Below, in pieces: positions 28,109-36,327 of a DNA stretch of 64,000 nucleotides (its first letter is position 1; each line of letters opens with the position of its first letter). A program made the translations under genes and the position numbers. The stretch is from Myxococcus xanthus (lineage in GTDB: Bacteria > Myxococcota > Myxococcia > Myxococcales > Myxococcaceae), in the NCBI RefSeq assembly GCF_013116825.1, contig NZ_JABFNS010000026.1:1-64000 (forward strand). Direction: 5' to 3'. The notes beneath the pieces were generated by a model that was not told the origin of the DNA, did no database searches, and was given only the letters and a program-made list of their open reading frames with translations.

Positions 28109-30046
28109 TCAGAGCTCGATGTCGTGCTTCTGGCAGAACTTCTTGACCTTGGCACGCTCCGCTGACGCGACCTTGGGCCACTCGCTGACCGCACCGCCCA
28201 GGTCCTTCTGCTGGCAGTAGGCGCGGGTGAGCAGTGAATACGCCGCCATGGAGCGCTTCGTGCGCTGGCTGCTGCGCGCCAGCGCGATGGCGCGGCTGGC
28301 GTCACCCGAGGCCAACGCGCTTTCTCCTTCCGTCAACAGCTTGCGGACCTGCTCGGGCAGTTCTTCCTTGGGCTCGGGGCGCGTCACCGGGCGCGAAGGC
28401 GGCTTGTCGGGCGGGGTGACAGTGGCCACCACCACCTGCTGCGCGTTCTCTGTGTCCGGCGGAGTCTGCGTGCCATTGGCCTGTTCAGTGCCGTTTGCCT
28501 GCTGCATGCCGTTTGCCTGCTGGCCGTTGGGCTGCTGCGCATCGTTGGCCTGCTGCGTGTCGTTGGCCTGCTGCGTGCCGTTGGTCTGCTGTTCGTCCTG
28601 GGGCATGCGGGTGTCCGCCACGGGCGTCGTGGGAGAGCCCGTGCCGGAGGTGCCACCCTTCATCCACCAGACGAGTCCCACGCTGGAGGCCAGCAGGACC
28701 GCCGCGGTGGCGCCGACGAATGCACCGCGCCCCTTTGCCGCGGGGGGCGGTGAGACGGGCGTGGACGGGGCGGACAACAGCGCCGCGGCGGCAGGGGCCT
28801 CGGTGGCGCCCGGGACGGGCACGGGAACACTCACGGCCGTGTGGTGCTGAGCGGGGCGTTCCGGCGCGGGAATGGCCGGAAGCTGCTTCGAGATGAGCGT
28901 GGGCTCCAGGCCAGGTGGGTCGATGAGCGATGCGGCGGACAACTGCGCCACGCCCATCTGCCCCGTGGCGGATGCGCTGAAGCCCTGCTGGCCGGTGCCG
29001 GGTGCCATCGTGGAATCGAAGCCCTCGCGGCCCGTGTCCGGAGCCACCTTCAGGCTTCCAGGCGGCACGGTGGCGGACAGCGAGGCCGGGCCCGTGGAGG
29101 GCAGCGCGATTCCGGACGCCGGGGCCTGGGGACGCGGGGCGGGCTGGTTGCCCGCGGTGGTGGACAGCGAGTGCAGCGGCGTGCCCGTCAGGTCCTCGAT
29201 GAACGAGGAGACGTCTGGGTAGCGCTCGTCCACGCTCTTGGCGAGCGCGCGCATCACCGCGGAGATGGCCTCCGGCGTGGCCTCGGGACAGAGCGGGGCC
29301 AGGGGCTCGGGCGGCTCATAGACGACGCGGAAGATCATCTGCGCGAGGCTGCCTGAGCCGAACACGGGCTTGCCGGCCATCATCTCGTAGACGATGCACC
29401 CCAGCGCGAAGACGTCCGTGCGCGCGTCGATGTCCCGGTTCTTCCCCTGGGCCTGCTCCGGTGACATGTACTGAGGCGTCCCGATGATGGTCGCCTCCTG
29501 CGTCTGCACCGTCGTGGAGCTGAGGACCTTGGAGATGCCGAAGTCGAGCAGCTTCACGCGCTCGCCCACCACGCCACCGGAGTCGGTGGGCACCAGGAAC
29601 ACGTTGGCTGGCTTCAGGTCGCGGTGGATGACACCCGCGCCGTGCGCCGCCTGGAGCGCCGAGCCCATCTGCCGGGTGAAGGAGACCACGTCCTCCATGG
29701 GCAGGCGTCCCCGCGCCAGGCGCTCCTGGAGGCTCTCGCCGCGCAGGTACTCCAGCACCAGGAACGGGTTGCCGTTCTCCAGGGTGTCGTAGTCGAGCAC
29801 CTCGACGATGTTGGGGTGGCCCAGCCGCGAGGCAATCTCCGCCTCTCGGCGGAAGCGCGCGAAGATTTCGGGCGTCAGGTGGTCGCCGCCACGCAGCACC
29901 TTGACCGCCACCTGCTTGCCGGGAAGCCGCAGGTGTTGGGCCAGGTACACCGAGCCCATTCCTCCCCGTCCCAGCAGGGAGACAATCCTGTACGTATTCC
30001 GCAGGACCTCATCAATTCGGAGGTCACCGTCAGCGGGTAGGGTCAT
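28109..30046 (-). CDS. membrane-bound Ser/Thr protein kinase (PknB-like)
   Basis: A 645-residue Hanks-type kinase. The ATP loop GRGGMGSV begins at residue 26; Lys49 is in VAVK, the catalytic HRDLKPAN at 141-148, and DFG at 168-170. The APE motif reads SPE at about 195. A Pro/Ala-rich linker (about 290-440) leads to one membrane helix (441-462). The outer part starts with a Gln/Asn-rich repeat (486-527) and ends in a helical, Lys/Arg-rich domain with a TPR-like segment. ATG 30046 is chosen as closest to the kinase fold; ATG 30097 is possible. It heads an operon with two exported proteins, which may be its signal-sensing partners. Confidence 0.88.
   Translation of the reverse strand: MTLPADGDLRIDEVLRNTYRIVSLLGRGGMGSVYLAQHLRLPGKQVAVKVLRGGDHLTPEIFARFRREAEIASRLGHPNIVEVLDYDTLENGNPFLVLEYLRGESLQERLARGRLPMEDVVSFTRQMGSALQAAHGAGVIHRDLKPANVFLVPTDSGGVVGERVKLLDFGISKVLSSTTVQTQEATIIGTPQYMSPEQAQGKNRDIDARTDVFALGCIVYEMMAGKPVFGSGSLAQMIFRVVYEPPEPLAPLCPEATPEAISAVMRALAKSVDERYPDVSSFIEDLTGTPLHSLSTTAGNQPAPRPQAPASGIALPSTGPASLSATVPPGSLKVAPDTGREGFDSTMAPGTGQQGFSASATGQMGVAQLSAASLIDPPGLEPTLISKQLPAIPAPERPAQHHTAVSVPVPVPGATEAPAAAALLSAPSTPVSPPPAAKGRGAFVGATAAVLLASSVGLVWWMKGGTSGTGSPTTPVADTRMPQDEQQTNGTQQANDTQQANDAQQPNGQQANGMQQANGTEQANGTQTPPDTENAQQVVVATVTPPDKPPSRPVTRPEPKEELPEQVRKLLTEGESALASGDASRAIALARSSQRTKRSMAAYSLLTRAYCQQKDLGGAVSEWPKVASAERAKVKKFCQKHDIEL
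28466..28591 (-). repeat. Gln/Asn/Ala hexapeptide-like repeat inside the kinase
   Basis: About seven imperfect copies of a QQANG/D unit, six residues (18 bases) long, lie between the membrane helix and the outer domain of the kinase. Such repeats are prone to length change by slippage. Confidence 0.75.
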
Positions 30047-30208
30047 GGGGCTGGGACTCTCAGGCAGGGCATTCCGGGGAAACTTCGCCCATTCCATCCT
30101 CCCACCCCCCCATGAGGCAACCCTCCTGATGTCGCAGTACACCCAGCCGGGTCGTGGCACGCGACGAGACTGTGCGTCCCACCGGCCGCCTGCTAAGGAG
30201 GCGGGCGT

Positions 30209-30892
30209 ATGCCGAAGGCCAAGACTCCCAAACCCCCGGACTCACTCGAAGTCCGTGTGCGCCGCATCCACAGGCGGGACCTGAACCGGACCTGGGAGTT
30301 CCTCAAGCTCGTCTTCCGGGACGTGAACCGGGAGACGGTGGAGTACCAGCGCCCTCGCTCCAAGCGGCGATTCCTGGAGGTCTACACCTCCGAGTGGATC
30401 GAACAGCTCCTCTATGAGGTGGACGGTAGCATCGTCGGCTACTCGGAGTGCGCCTTCGAGGCCACCGGGGACGATAACTGGGTGAACCCCCGCTGGTTCG
30501 AGAAGCGGGGCATGCGGCCGCTCTTCGTGGAGGAGCTGGCGGTGCACCCGGACTACCAGGGGCGGGGCGTGGGCAGCTTCATGTTGGATCAGCTCCAGCA
30601 CCTGGCCCGGACGCGGGGCTGCACGCACCTGGTCCTGGAGGTGGCGGAGAACAACGAGTCCGCGCTGACGTGGTACCGGACGCGGAGCTTCTACAAGCTG
30701 GATGCCGCCATCTTCATGGCGCAGAAGGTGCCCGGCGAACCGGACCTGCTGCCGCCGCGCCGGTTGAAGCGCCGGCAGAAGCCCACCGCGGAGGCGGGGG
30801 CGCCCTCGACGGGCCCCATGCCGGAGACCGCGCCCACCCGGGCCGCGGCACGCAAGGGGCGCGCGCCCGCGGCGAGGAAGAAGAGCAGCTGA
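30209..30892 (+). CDS. GNAT family N-acetyltransferase with basic tails
   Basis: A 227-residue protein. The GNAT core (about 14-172) contains the acetyl-CoA loop QGRGVG at 117-122, preceded by FVEELAVHPDY. The N-terminus is Lys/Pro-rich, and the last 45 residues form a basic Ala/Pro/Arg/Lys tail ending in RKKSS, which suggests binding to nucleic acid, the ribosome or an acidic protein. It is divergent from the kinase gene and convergent with the ammonium transporter. The acceptor molecule is unknown. Confidence 0.82.
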   Translation: MPKAKTPKPPDSLEVRVRRIHRRDLNRTWEFLKLVFRDVNRETVEYQRPRSKRRFLEVYTSEWIEQLLYEVDGSIVGYSECAFEATGDDNWVNPRWFEKRGMRPLFVEELAVHPDYQGRGVGSFMLDQLQHLARTRGCTHLVLEVAENNESALTWYRTRSFYKLDAAIFMAQKVPGEPDLLPPRRLKRRQKPTAEAGAPSTGPMPETAPTRAAARKGRAPAARKKSS

Positions 30893-30914
30893 GGCTGCTC
30901 AAGCTTCGAACGAG

Positions 30915-30942
30915 GCCGCCGCCCGGGACTCCGAGCGGCGGC
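30915..30942. terminator. hairpin between convergent genes
   Basis: GCCGCCGC and GCGGCGGC pair as an 8-bp stem around 12 bases, in the 78-base gap between the acetyltransferase stop and the convergent ammonium transporter stop. Confidence 0.45.
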
Positions 30943-30970
30943 ACGCCACGACACAGGACTTCGGTGTCGT

Positions 30971-32362
30971 TCAGGCGGGCTGAGGCAGGCGGGCTGCGTC
31001 CGGTGCCAGCTCGGTGGCGACCGCCGTCGTCGCGGTGAGCGCGGGCTGTGGCGCGGGCGCGCTGATGGACTCGCCCACCGTCTCGCCGTGCTGGCTCAGG
31101 TCCAGGCCTTCTTCCTCGTGCTCGCGGGTGACGCGCAGCGGGACGATGCGGTCCACCACCTTGTAGAGCAGGAACGAGCCGCCGAAGGAGAACACCGACA
31201 CCAGCACCAGCGCCAGCATGTGCATCATGAAGGTGCGCGTCTCGCCGTGGATGAGGCCCACGTCCTTGGCCAGCACGCCCGTCAGCACCATGCCCACCAC
31301 GCCGCCCAGGCCGTGGCAGGGAAAGACGTCCAGCGTGTCGTCAACGGAGGTGCGGTTCTTGAAGTGCACCGCCGCGTTGCTCACGAAGCTGGCGACCAGC
31401 CCCACGACGATGCTCTGCCCCACGGTGATGAAGCCGGCCGCGGGCGTCACCGCCACGAGGCCCACCACCGCGCCGATGCACGCACCCATGGCGCTGGGCT
31501 TGCGGCCGCGCAGCCAGTCGAAGGCAATCCATCCCAGCATCGCCGCCGCGGACGCCGTGTTGGTGGTGGCGAAGGCCAGCGTGGCCAGCGACGACGCCGA
31601 CATCGCCGAGCCCGCGTTGAAGCCGAACCAGCCGAACCACAGCATGCCCGTGCCCAGCATCACGAAGGGGATGTTGGCGGGCGCGTGCGTCGTGTTCTCC
31701 ACGTGCACCTTGCGGCGGCCCAGCACCAGCGCGCCAGCCAGCGCCGCGAAGCCCGCGGACATGTGCACCACCGTGCCGCCCGCGAAGTCGAGCACGCCCC
31801 ACTGACGGAGGAAGCCCTCCGGGTGCCACGTCCAGTGCGCCAGCGGCGCGTAGATGACGAGCGTGAAGAGCACCATGAAGAGCACGTATGCCTTGAAGCG
31901 CACGCGCTCCGCGAACGCGCCGGTGATGAGCGCCGGGGTGATGATGGCGAACTTGAGCTGGAACAGCGCGAACAGCATCAAGGGGATGGTGGGCGCCAGG
32001 TCCGGGTGCGTCTCACCGCCCACGCCGCTGAACATGAAGAAGGTTCGCGGGTCGCCGATGAGCCCATGGACGCTGTCGCCGAAGCACAGGCTGAAGCCCA
32101 CCACCACCCAGATCAGGCTGATGACCGCCATGGCGATGAAGCTCTGCAGCAGCGTGGACACCACGTTCTTCAGCCGCACCATGCCGCCGTAGAAGAAGGA
32201 CAGGCCCGGCGTCATCAACAGCACCAACGCGGTGGCGGTGAGGAGCCACGCGGTGTCCGCGGTGTCGACGGGCCCTCCTTGCTTCAACTGCGCCGCCGGT
32301 TCGACCAGCAACCCCGCCACACCCACACCCACCAGAAGGGCCATCGCCAACCACTTCTTCAT
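30971..32362 (-). CDS. amt: ammonium transporter (Amt family)
   Basis: A 463-residue inner-membrane ammonium channel with a hydrophobic leader and 11 helices. Family residues include FFYGGMVRLKN in the first core helices, the twin histidines in VVHMSAGFAAL and FPCHGLGGVVG, and WFGWFGFNAGSA. The cytoplasmic C-terminus is extended by about 40 Ala/Pro/Thr-rich residues beyond the usual end. ATG 32362 has GGAGGCGCA before it. No glnK/glnB regulator gene lies beside it, unlike the common arrangement, so control must come from elsewhere. AT-richer sequence at 32430-32480 is the likely promoter zone. Confidence 0.92.
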   Translation of the reverse strand: MKKWLAMALLVGVGVAGLLVEPAAQLKQGGPVDTADTAWLLTATALVLLMTPGLSFFYGGMVRLKNVVSTLLQSFIAMAVISLIWVVVGFSLCFGDSVHGLIGDPRTFFMFSGVGGETHPDLAPTIPLMLFALFQLKFAIITPALITGAFAERVRFKAYVLFMVLFTLVIYAPLAHWTWHPEGFLRQWGVLDFAGGTVVHMSAGFAALAGALVLGRRKVHVENTTHAPANIPFVMLGTGMLWFGWFGFNAGSAMSASSLATLAFATTNTASAAAMLGWIAFDWLRGRKPSAMGACIGAVVGLVAVTPAAGFITVGQSIVVGLVASFVSNAAVHFKNRTSVDDTLDVFPCHGLGGVVGMVLTGVLAKDVGLIHGETRTFMMHMLALVLVSVFSFGGSFLLYKVVDRIVPLRVTREHEEEGLDLSQHGETVGESISAPAPQPALTATTAVATELAPDAARLPQPA

Positions 32363-32504
32363 TGCGCCTCCAGTTGGAAGACTGACGCAATGCAGGATGT
32401 GCCGGGTTCGCGCTAGATTCAATCCGGCTGACCTTATTTTCCGTTCGGCTAAGTTAAAGTGGTCCAGACTTGAGCTAAATTGGCGCTACCTGGCGGGCGG
32501 GGGC

Positions 32505-32789
32505 TCACTTCACCTGAATGCGCCCGTCCTTGATTTCCAGGTCTTCACCGCCCTTGAGGACCACGGTTCCCGCGTCCGTCTTCACGGCGCAGGGCCCGGA
32601 ACCCTGGATGGTGACGGAGGCCGTCTGGCTCTTGCCGAACGTCACCGACGTCTTCACGCCGCTGCACACGACGGACCACGAGTGGTCGCGCGAATCGCGG
32701 TTGTAGTAGCGCACCGTCACCGCTGCCCACGCGGCGGAGGACGCGAACAGGGATGCAACCAGTGTCACCGCGGCGAGCTTCGTCTTCAT
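32505..32789 (-). CDS. small exported protein of unknown function
   Basis: A 94-residue protein with a clear signal peptide (1-22, cleavage after AWAA). The mature part is a short beta-rich domain with two cysteines (CSG at about 43 and PCAV at about 67) that could pair. AGGGAAGAAGG precedes the ATG at good distance. It lies upstream of the ammonium transporter gene on the same strand with a 142-base gap, so it is probably a separate transcript. No family recognised. Confidence 0.7.
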   Translation of the reverse strand: MKTKLAAVTLVASLFASSAAWAAVTVRYYNRDSRDHSWSVVCSGVKTSVTFGKSQTASVTIQGSGPCAVKTDAGTVVLKGGEDLEIKDGRIQVK

Positions 32790-33079
32790 GCCTTCTTCCC
32801 TGAGTCAGGAGCGTTGGTGCCGCGCACACTGGAGCACGGAGTTGGTGCTTGTCCATGCCTCGCGCGTGACGGCAGGCCAGGTCATACGACGCATCCCTGA
32901 CAGTCGCGCGGACAGATAGATGCTTTGCCTACGTACAAAGTCGCGCTCGCGTAGCACTGACCCGGGGCGAATGATGACCGTGCGCGCCTCGCCCACTCGC
33001 GATGACGCCCTGCCCAGGGGGAGGGCTTGGACGCACGCATCAGGTAGCGACCGAACGAGGGGTTGGCGCGGGGCGCGCA

Positions 33080-33355
33080 TCACGCCGAACAGGGGGCACA
33101 CACGGAGCAGGCTCGCGAAGGGGGGCTCGTCTGTGGGCCCGGTGAATCGCGGCAGCGGGGCCCAGGCGTAGCGCTCGGAGGGATGGGCTCCACGTTGGTC
33201 TTCCCGTGCACAGTGGCGAGGCTGGCGAGGCGCTCGGCGACCACCCTGACGCCGCGGGGCTCGAAGAAGTCGTCGCCGCTCCAGCACTTCGGCTCCACGG
33301 TGAAGCCGTTGATGCCGTCGGTCCCCACTGCGCTTGAGACGAAGCAGAACAGCAA
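33080..33355 (-). other. possible gene remnant in a 620-base gap
   Basis: The region 32790-33409 has no convincing gene. One minus-strand frame (33180-33355) reads like protein for about 60 residues, including DGINGFTVEPKCWSGDDFF, then turns into Pro/Cys/Ser-rich noise. Another frame downstream of it (about 33170-32950) is also protein-like. This could be an old frameshifted gene or chance in high-GC sequence. Confidence 0.22.
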
Positions 33356-33409
33356 TTCTCAACGGAGTCGGTGAGGCTGTATCAGCGCCGACTCCGTCGA
33401 GTGCTGGCG

Positions 33410-34996
33410 TCAGTGAATGGCGTCGGGGATGGTCAACGCACCGCTGACCGTGGTCGCGCTGCCTCTCGGGACATGGTCATACGCGGTCATTGGCTGTCCG
33501 GAGCGCGCATAGCCTTCCGAGCGAATCGCGTCGATGTGGAGAAAGGAGGTGCCGGGTGGAAGCATGTCCGGAGGAATGACGACGGAGGTCGCGTCCCCGG
33601 CGAGATAGATGTGGGCGCCACCCGCGCGAGTGGGGGCTCCGAGTGACACGACATAGCCATCGGGCGCGCCGTCCGCAGGCGCCTGCCAGGAGACGACCCG
33701 AGGTCCGCCGGTGAGCGTTCTCGGGAGGTAGCCGTCGGCTCCATCCACCATCAAGGCGCGGGGCGGTTGCACGAGGGGGCGAATGGGCTGGCCCGAGAGG
33801 TTCGCAACGCGGTCCACCCATGCAATCGAGCCGGTGGTGAAGAACTGATTCGCGCCGGGGGCGCGAGGAATGCGAAGGCTCACGAAAGCGCGAACCAGGA
33901 CATCCCGGTTGGAGGGGTAGGGGTTGCCATAGACGAGGGTCGTCTGGACATCCTCGGCCATGGATGGTGGGCGCAACATCGCCGCGAGGATGGGCCCATT
34001 CGTGGGAACCCTCACATCCGCTTCCCCGGGGATGGTGGTGACGATGGAGAGCACGAGCGGACGCGCCTGGGCGCCTGGATGTGTTTGCTCGGCGAGCGCC
34101 TTGAAGTCGGAGACCTTCCAGTCCACGGAGAGTGATTGCGTGCTGGGCACAGCTTGGAGGCTTCCTTGGATGGGCATCAGATGGGTGCCGTCGAAGTCGA
34201 GCGGGGGAAGCTGCGCGGAACGCACCATGGAACTGTATCCGAGTGGAGTGCCACCAGGCAGCGCCTCGGCCTGTCGCGGGGCGTACTGGTGCACCCAAAT
34301 CCTATCCCCGCGTTCACGTTCGAAGACTGGAACAGTGTCCGCGTTGGCAACGTTCCTCCCCGATTCGTTCCACGAGGTCTGGCCTTCGGCGAGTCCGTCA
34401 GACACCGCCAGAATCGCGGAGAAGGGAACTTCTTCGGACATGATTTCTAGCGAGGCGCCTGGCGCCTCGGGCGGCGTTGGGAAGGGGCTGTACTGCCAGG
34501 GCTCCAAGTGGGTCAGCGAGATGTCCGCATAGGCGGACGACCTGTCTTGCAGCCGAACATCAGGGCGTCCCATGAGGTTGATGCTCAGGTCCACGTCACG
34601 AGCGCGGGTGACGACGTAGTCCGTGCCCACCTTGACGTAATACGTTCCATCCGGAACGTTCGAGAAGATGAACTCTCCAGGGCCGCCGATTCTCCCCGGG
34701 ATTTCGTTCAGCGAGGTTCCGTCCGCGACGAAGAGGGAGATGGGCGTCCTCTCGAAGTCCTCGGGGCGTATCTCGACTCCGCCGGGCGAGTGGTAGCGTC
34801 GCATGCGTTGGATGCGCACCTGGAGAGCCGGGTCCTCGTGCGGCCCCGCATCCGGAGAGGGGCCTGCATCCGGAGAAGGGCCCGCGTCGGGTAATGGGCC
34901 CGCGTCGGGAGGCGGAGAAGACGGCTCCGGGGCCGAGCATCCCAACGCGGTCAGGCAAAGCAATAGAGGTAATGCGAGTGAACGGCTCATTGACAT
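33410..34996 (-). CDS. large lipoprotein with PDAGP linker, unknown function
   Basis: A 528-residue predicted lipoprotein. The signal peptide ends in LTALGC with the acylated Cys20, followed by a flexible PDAGP repeat linker (28-52). The rest is beta-rich: an early carboxypeptidase-regulatory-like segment (VPDGTYYVKVGTDYVV, about 120) and a C-terminal fibronectin-like segment. It probably sits on the cell surface or outer membrane. ATG 34996 (or 34990) follows GGACG; the frame upstream is not signal-peptide-like. Linkers of this composition are common in myxobacterial lipoproteins. Confidence 0.78.
   Translation of the reverse strand: MSMSRSLALPLLLCLTALGCSAPEPSSPPPDAGPLPDAGPSPDAGPSPDAGPHEDPALQVRIQRMRRYHSPGGVEIRPEDFERTPISLFVADGTSLNEIPGRIGGPGEFIFSNVPDGTYYVKVGTDYVVTRARDVDLSINLMGRPDVRLQDRSSAYADISLTHLEPWQYSPFPTPPEAPGASLEIMSEEVPFSAILAVSDGLAEGQTSWNESGRNVANADTVPVFERERGDRIWVHQYAPRQAEALPGGTPLGYSSMVRSAQLPPLDFDGTHLMPIQGSLQAVPSTQSLSVDWKVSDFKALAEQTHPGAQARPLVLSIVTTIPGEADVRVPTNGPILAAMLRPPSMAEDVQTTLVYGNPYPSNRDVLVRAFVSLRIPRAPGANQFFTTGSIAWVDRVANLSGQPIRPLVQPPRALMVDGADGYLPRTLTGGPRVVSWQAPADGAPDGYVVSLGAPTRAGGAHIYLAGDATSVVIPPDMLPPGTSFLHIDAIRSEGYARSGQPMTAYDHVPRGSATTVSGALTIPDAIH
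34841..34915 (-). repeat. PDAGP-coding tandem repeat
   Basis: Four near-perfect copies of a PDAGPS/L unit (18 bases each) form the linker directly after the lipid-attachment cysteine. Confidence 0.7.
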
Positions 34997-35222
34997 GGTT
35001 CGTCCAATGAGTGCCCAGAGGCCCGGCCGCCAGCGGGAGGTGTGCGCTGTCTTGCGGCTCCTCGCTTGGAGCGAGCAGCCTGTCGACAGGCGCGGTTGTA
35101 CATGGCGGTCCTGGTAATATTCCAATCAAAGAGACGAATGATGGGTGTGCAGCTTTATGCACACCCTCTCATCCGCTTCCGGCGCCCGGCCAGTTGATGA
35201 TTCATCCCGACCTGGGCGGAGC

Positions 35223-36326
35223 TCAGCCGCCGGCGACGGCCATTCCGTCCTTCATCTCCTCCGACGCCTTCAACACGAGCACGTCTCCTGTCTCAATCGC
35301 GCCGAACACCTCGACCTTCTCGCCGGCACGCATGCCGCGCGAGACAGGCACGCGCTTCGCCGCGCCATCCTGCACCCGCAGGACGTAGGTGCCCATTCCG
35401 CTCTCCACCAGCGCCGTCCGGGGAATCATGACGGTGGGGCCCTGCGAGGAGAGCGCGATGCTCGCGTCAGCGACCATCAAGGGCAGGAGCGCCCCGTCCG
35501 GGTTGTCGACGTCCGCCTCGATTCGCTCCGCGCGGAGTGCCGCGTCGAGCGCCCCCGCCCTCCGGGTGATGCGCGCGGAGAACTCGCGCCCCGGCAGCGA
35601 GCGTATGGTGAACTTCACTGTCTCACCCACCTGGACATAGGGGCTGTACGCCTCTGGAATCGACACGTGGAGCCGAAGCTTCTGGACGGTCCGCACCACC
35701 AGCATCGGCTTGTGCGAGCCCCGGCCCGAGGGGCCCACATAGGTCCCGAGCTCCACGTTCCGTTCCGTCACGACGCCGTCGAACGGTGCCCGCATCACCA
35801 GGTAGCTCCGCATGGCCAGCAGTTCGTCGTAGTGCGCCTTGGCGGCGACCACCTGCGCGGCATCCGCCTGCTCCTTCGCCCGCGCCTGGTCAACCGCGTC
35901 GCGGGCCACGGCGCCCTCGGTCGCGCTGGTCCGCACGGTGCGCTCGTAGGTTGCCTTCGACGCGACATGGAGCGCCTCCATCGCGGCCCACCGCGCCCTG
36001 GCGGATGCGAGCTGCGCTTCAATCTCCGGCGCTTCGAGCGTCACCAGCAGGTCGCCCTTCTTGACGACGTCGCCGATATCCACTCGGAGGTGCTTCACGT
36101 AGCTGTTGACCTTCGCGTACACGTCCACCGTCTGGTTCGCGACCAGCTCGGCCGGAAGTCGCAGGGTCGACGCCAGCCGGGAGGCCTCGACCCGGAAGGT
36201 CTCAGTGGCCGCGCGCGCGGTGGATGCGGTGGCCTCCCTGGAGGGTTCCGCGGTCCGGCAGCCGCTCCCGCTCGCCAGTCCACCGAGGGTCAGCAGGATG
36301 CACCAGCGGTTCGCTCGTGTACGCAT
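35223..36326 (-). CDS. RND efflux periplasmic adaptor (membrane fusion protein)
   Basis: A 367-residue adaptor that should bridge the RND pump and its TolC partner. The N-terminus looks like a lipoprotein signal (Cys23 in SGSGC). It has a lipoyl half-motif (KKGDLLVTLEAPEIEAQLA), an alpha-hairpin (about 85-150), a second lipoyl half (MRAPFDGVVTERNVELGTYV) and a beta-barrel domain. The ATG at 36326 comes one base after the permease stop codon and has GGAAG at suitable distance; an in-frame ATG at 36377 would overlap the permease gene. It is the last gene of the efflux operon. Confidence 0.88.
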   Translation of the reverse strand: MRTRANRWCILLTLGGLASGSGCRTAEPSREATASTARAATETFRVEASRLASTLRLPAELVANQTVDVYAKVNSYVKHLRVDIGDVVKKGDLLVTLEAPEIEAQLASARARWAAMEALHVASKATYERTVRTSATEGAVARDAVDQARAKEQADAAQVVAAKAHYDELLAMRSYLVMRAPFDGVVTERNVELGTYVGPSGRGSHKPMLVVRTVQKLRLHVSIPEAYSPYVQVGETVKFTIRSLPGREFSARITRRAGALDAALRAERIEADVDNPDGALLPLMVADASIALSSQGPTVMIPRTALVESGMGTYVLRVQDGAAKRVPVSRGMRAGEKVEVFGAIETGDVLVLKASEEMKDGMAVAGG

Positions 36327-36327
36327 T

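Noticed and set aside
28466..28591. Short regular repeats that could suggest a CRISPR array
   Set aside because: The repeats are in frame inside a kinase gene, six codons long, with no spacers.
32387..32413. Sigma-54 promoter-like sequence upstream of the ammonium transporter (minus strand CGGCACATCCTGCATTGC)
   Set aside because: The GG and GC elements are not at the required -24/-12 spacing (GC comes two bases early or three late), and no GlnK gene or NtrC site accompanies it.
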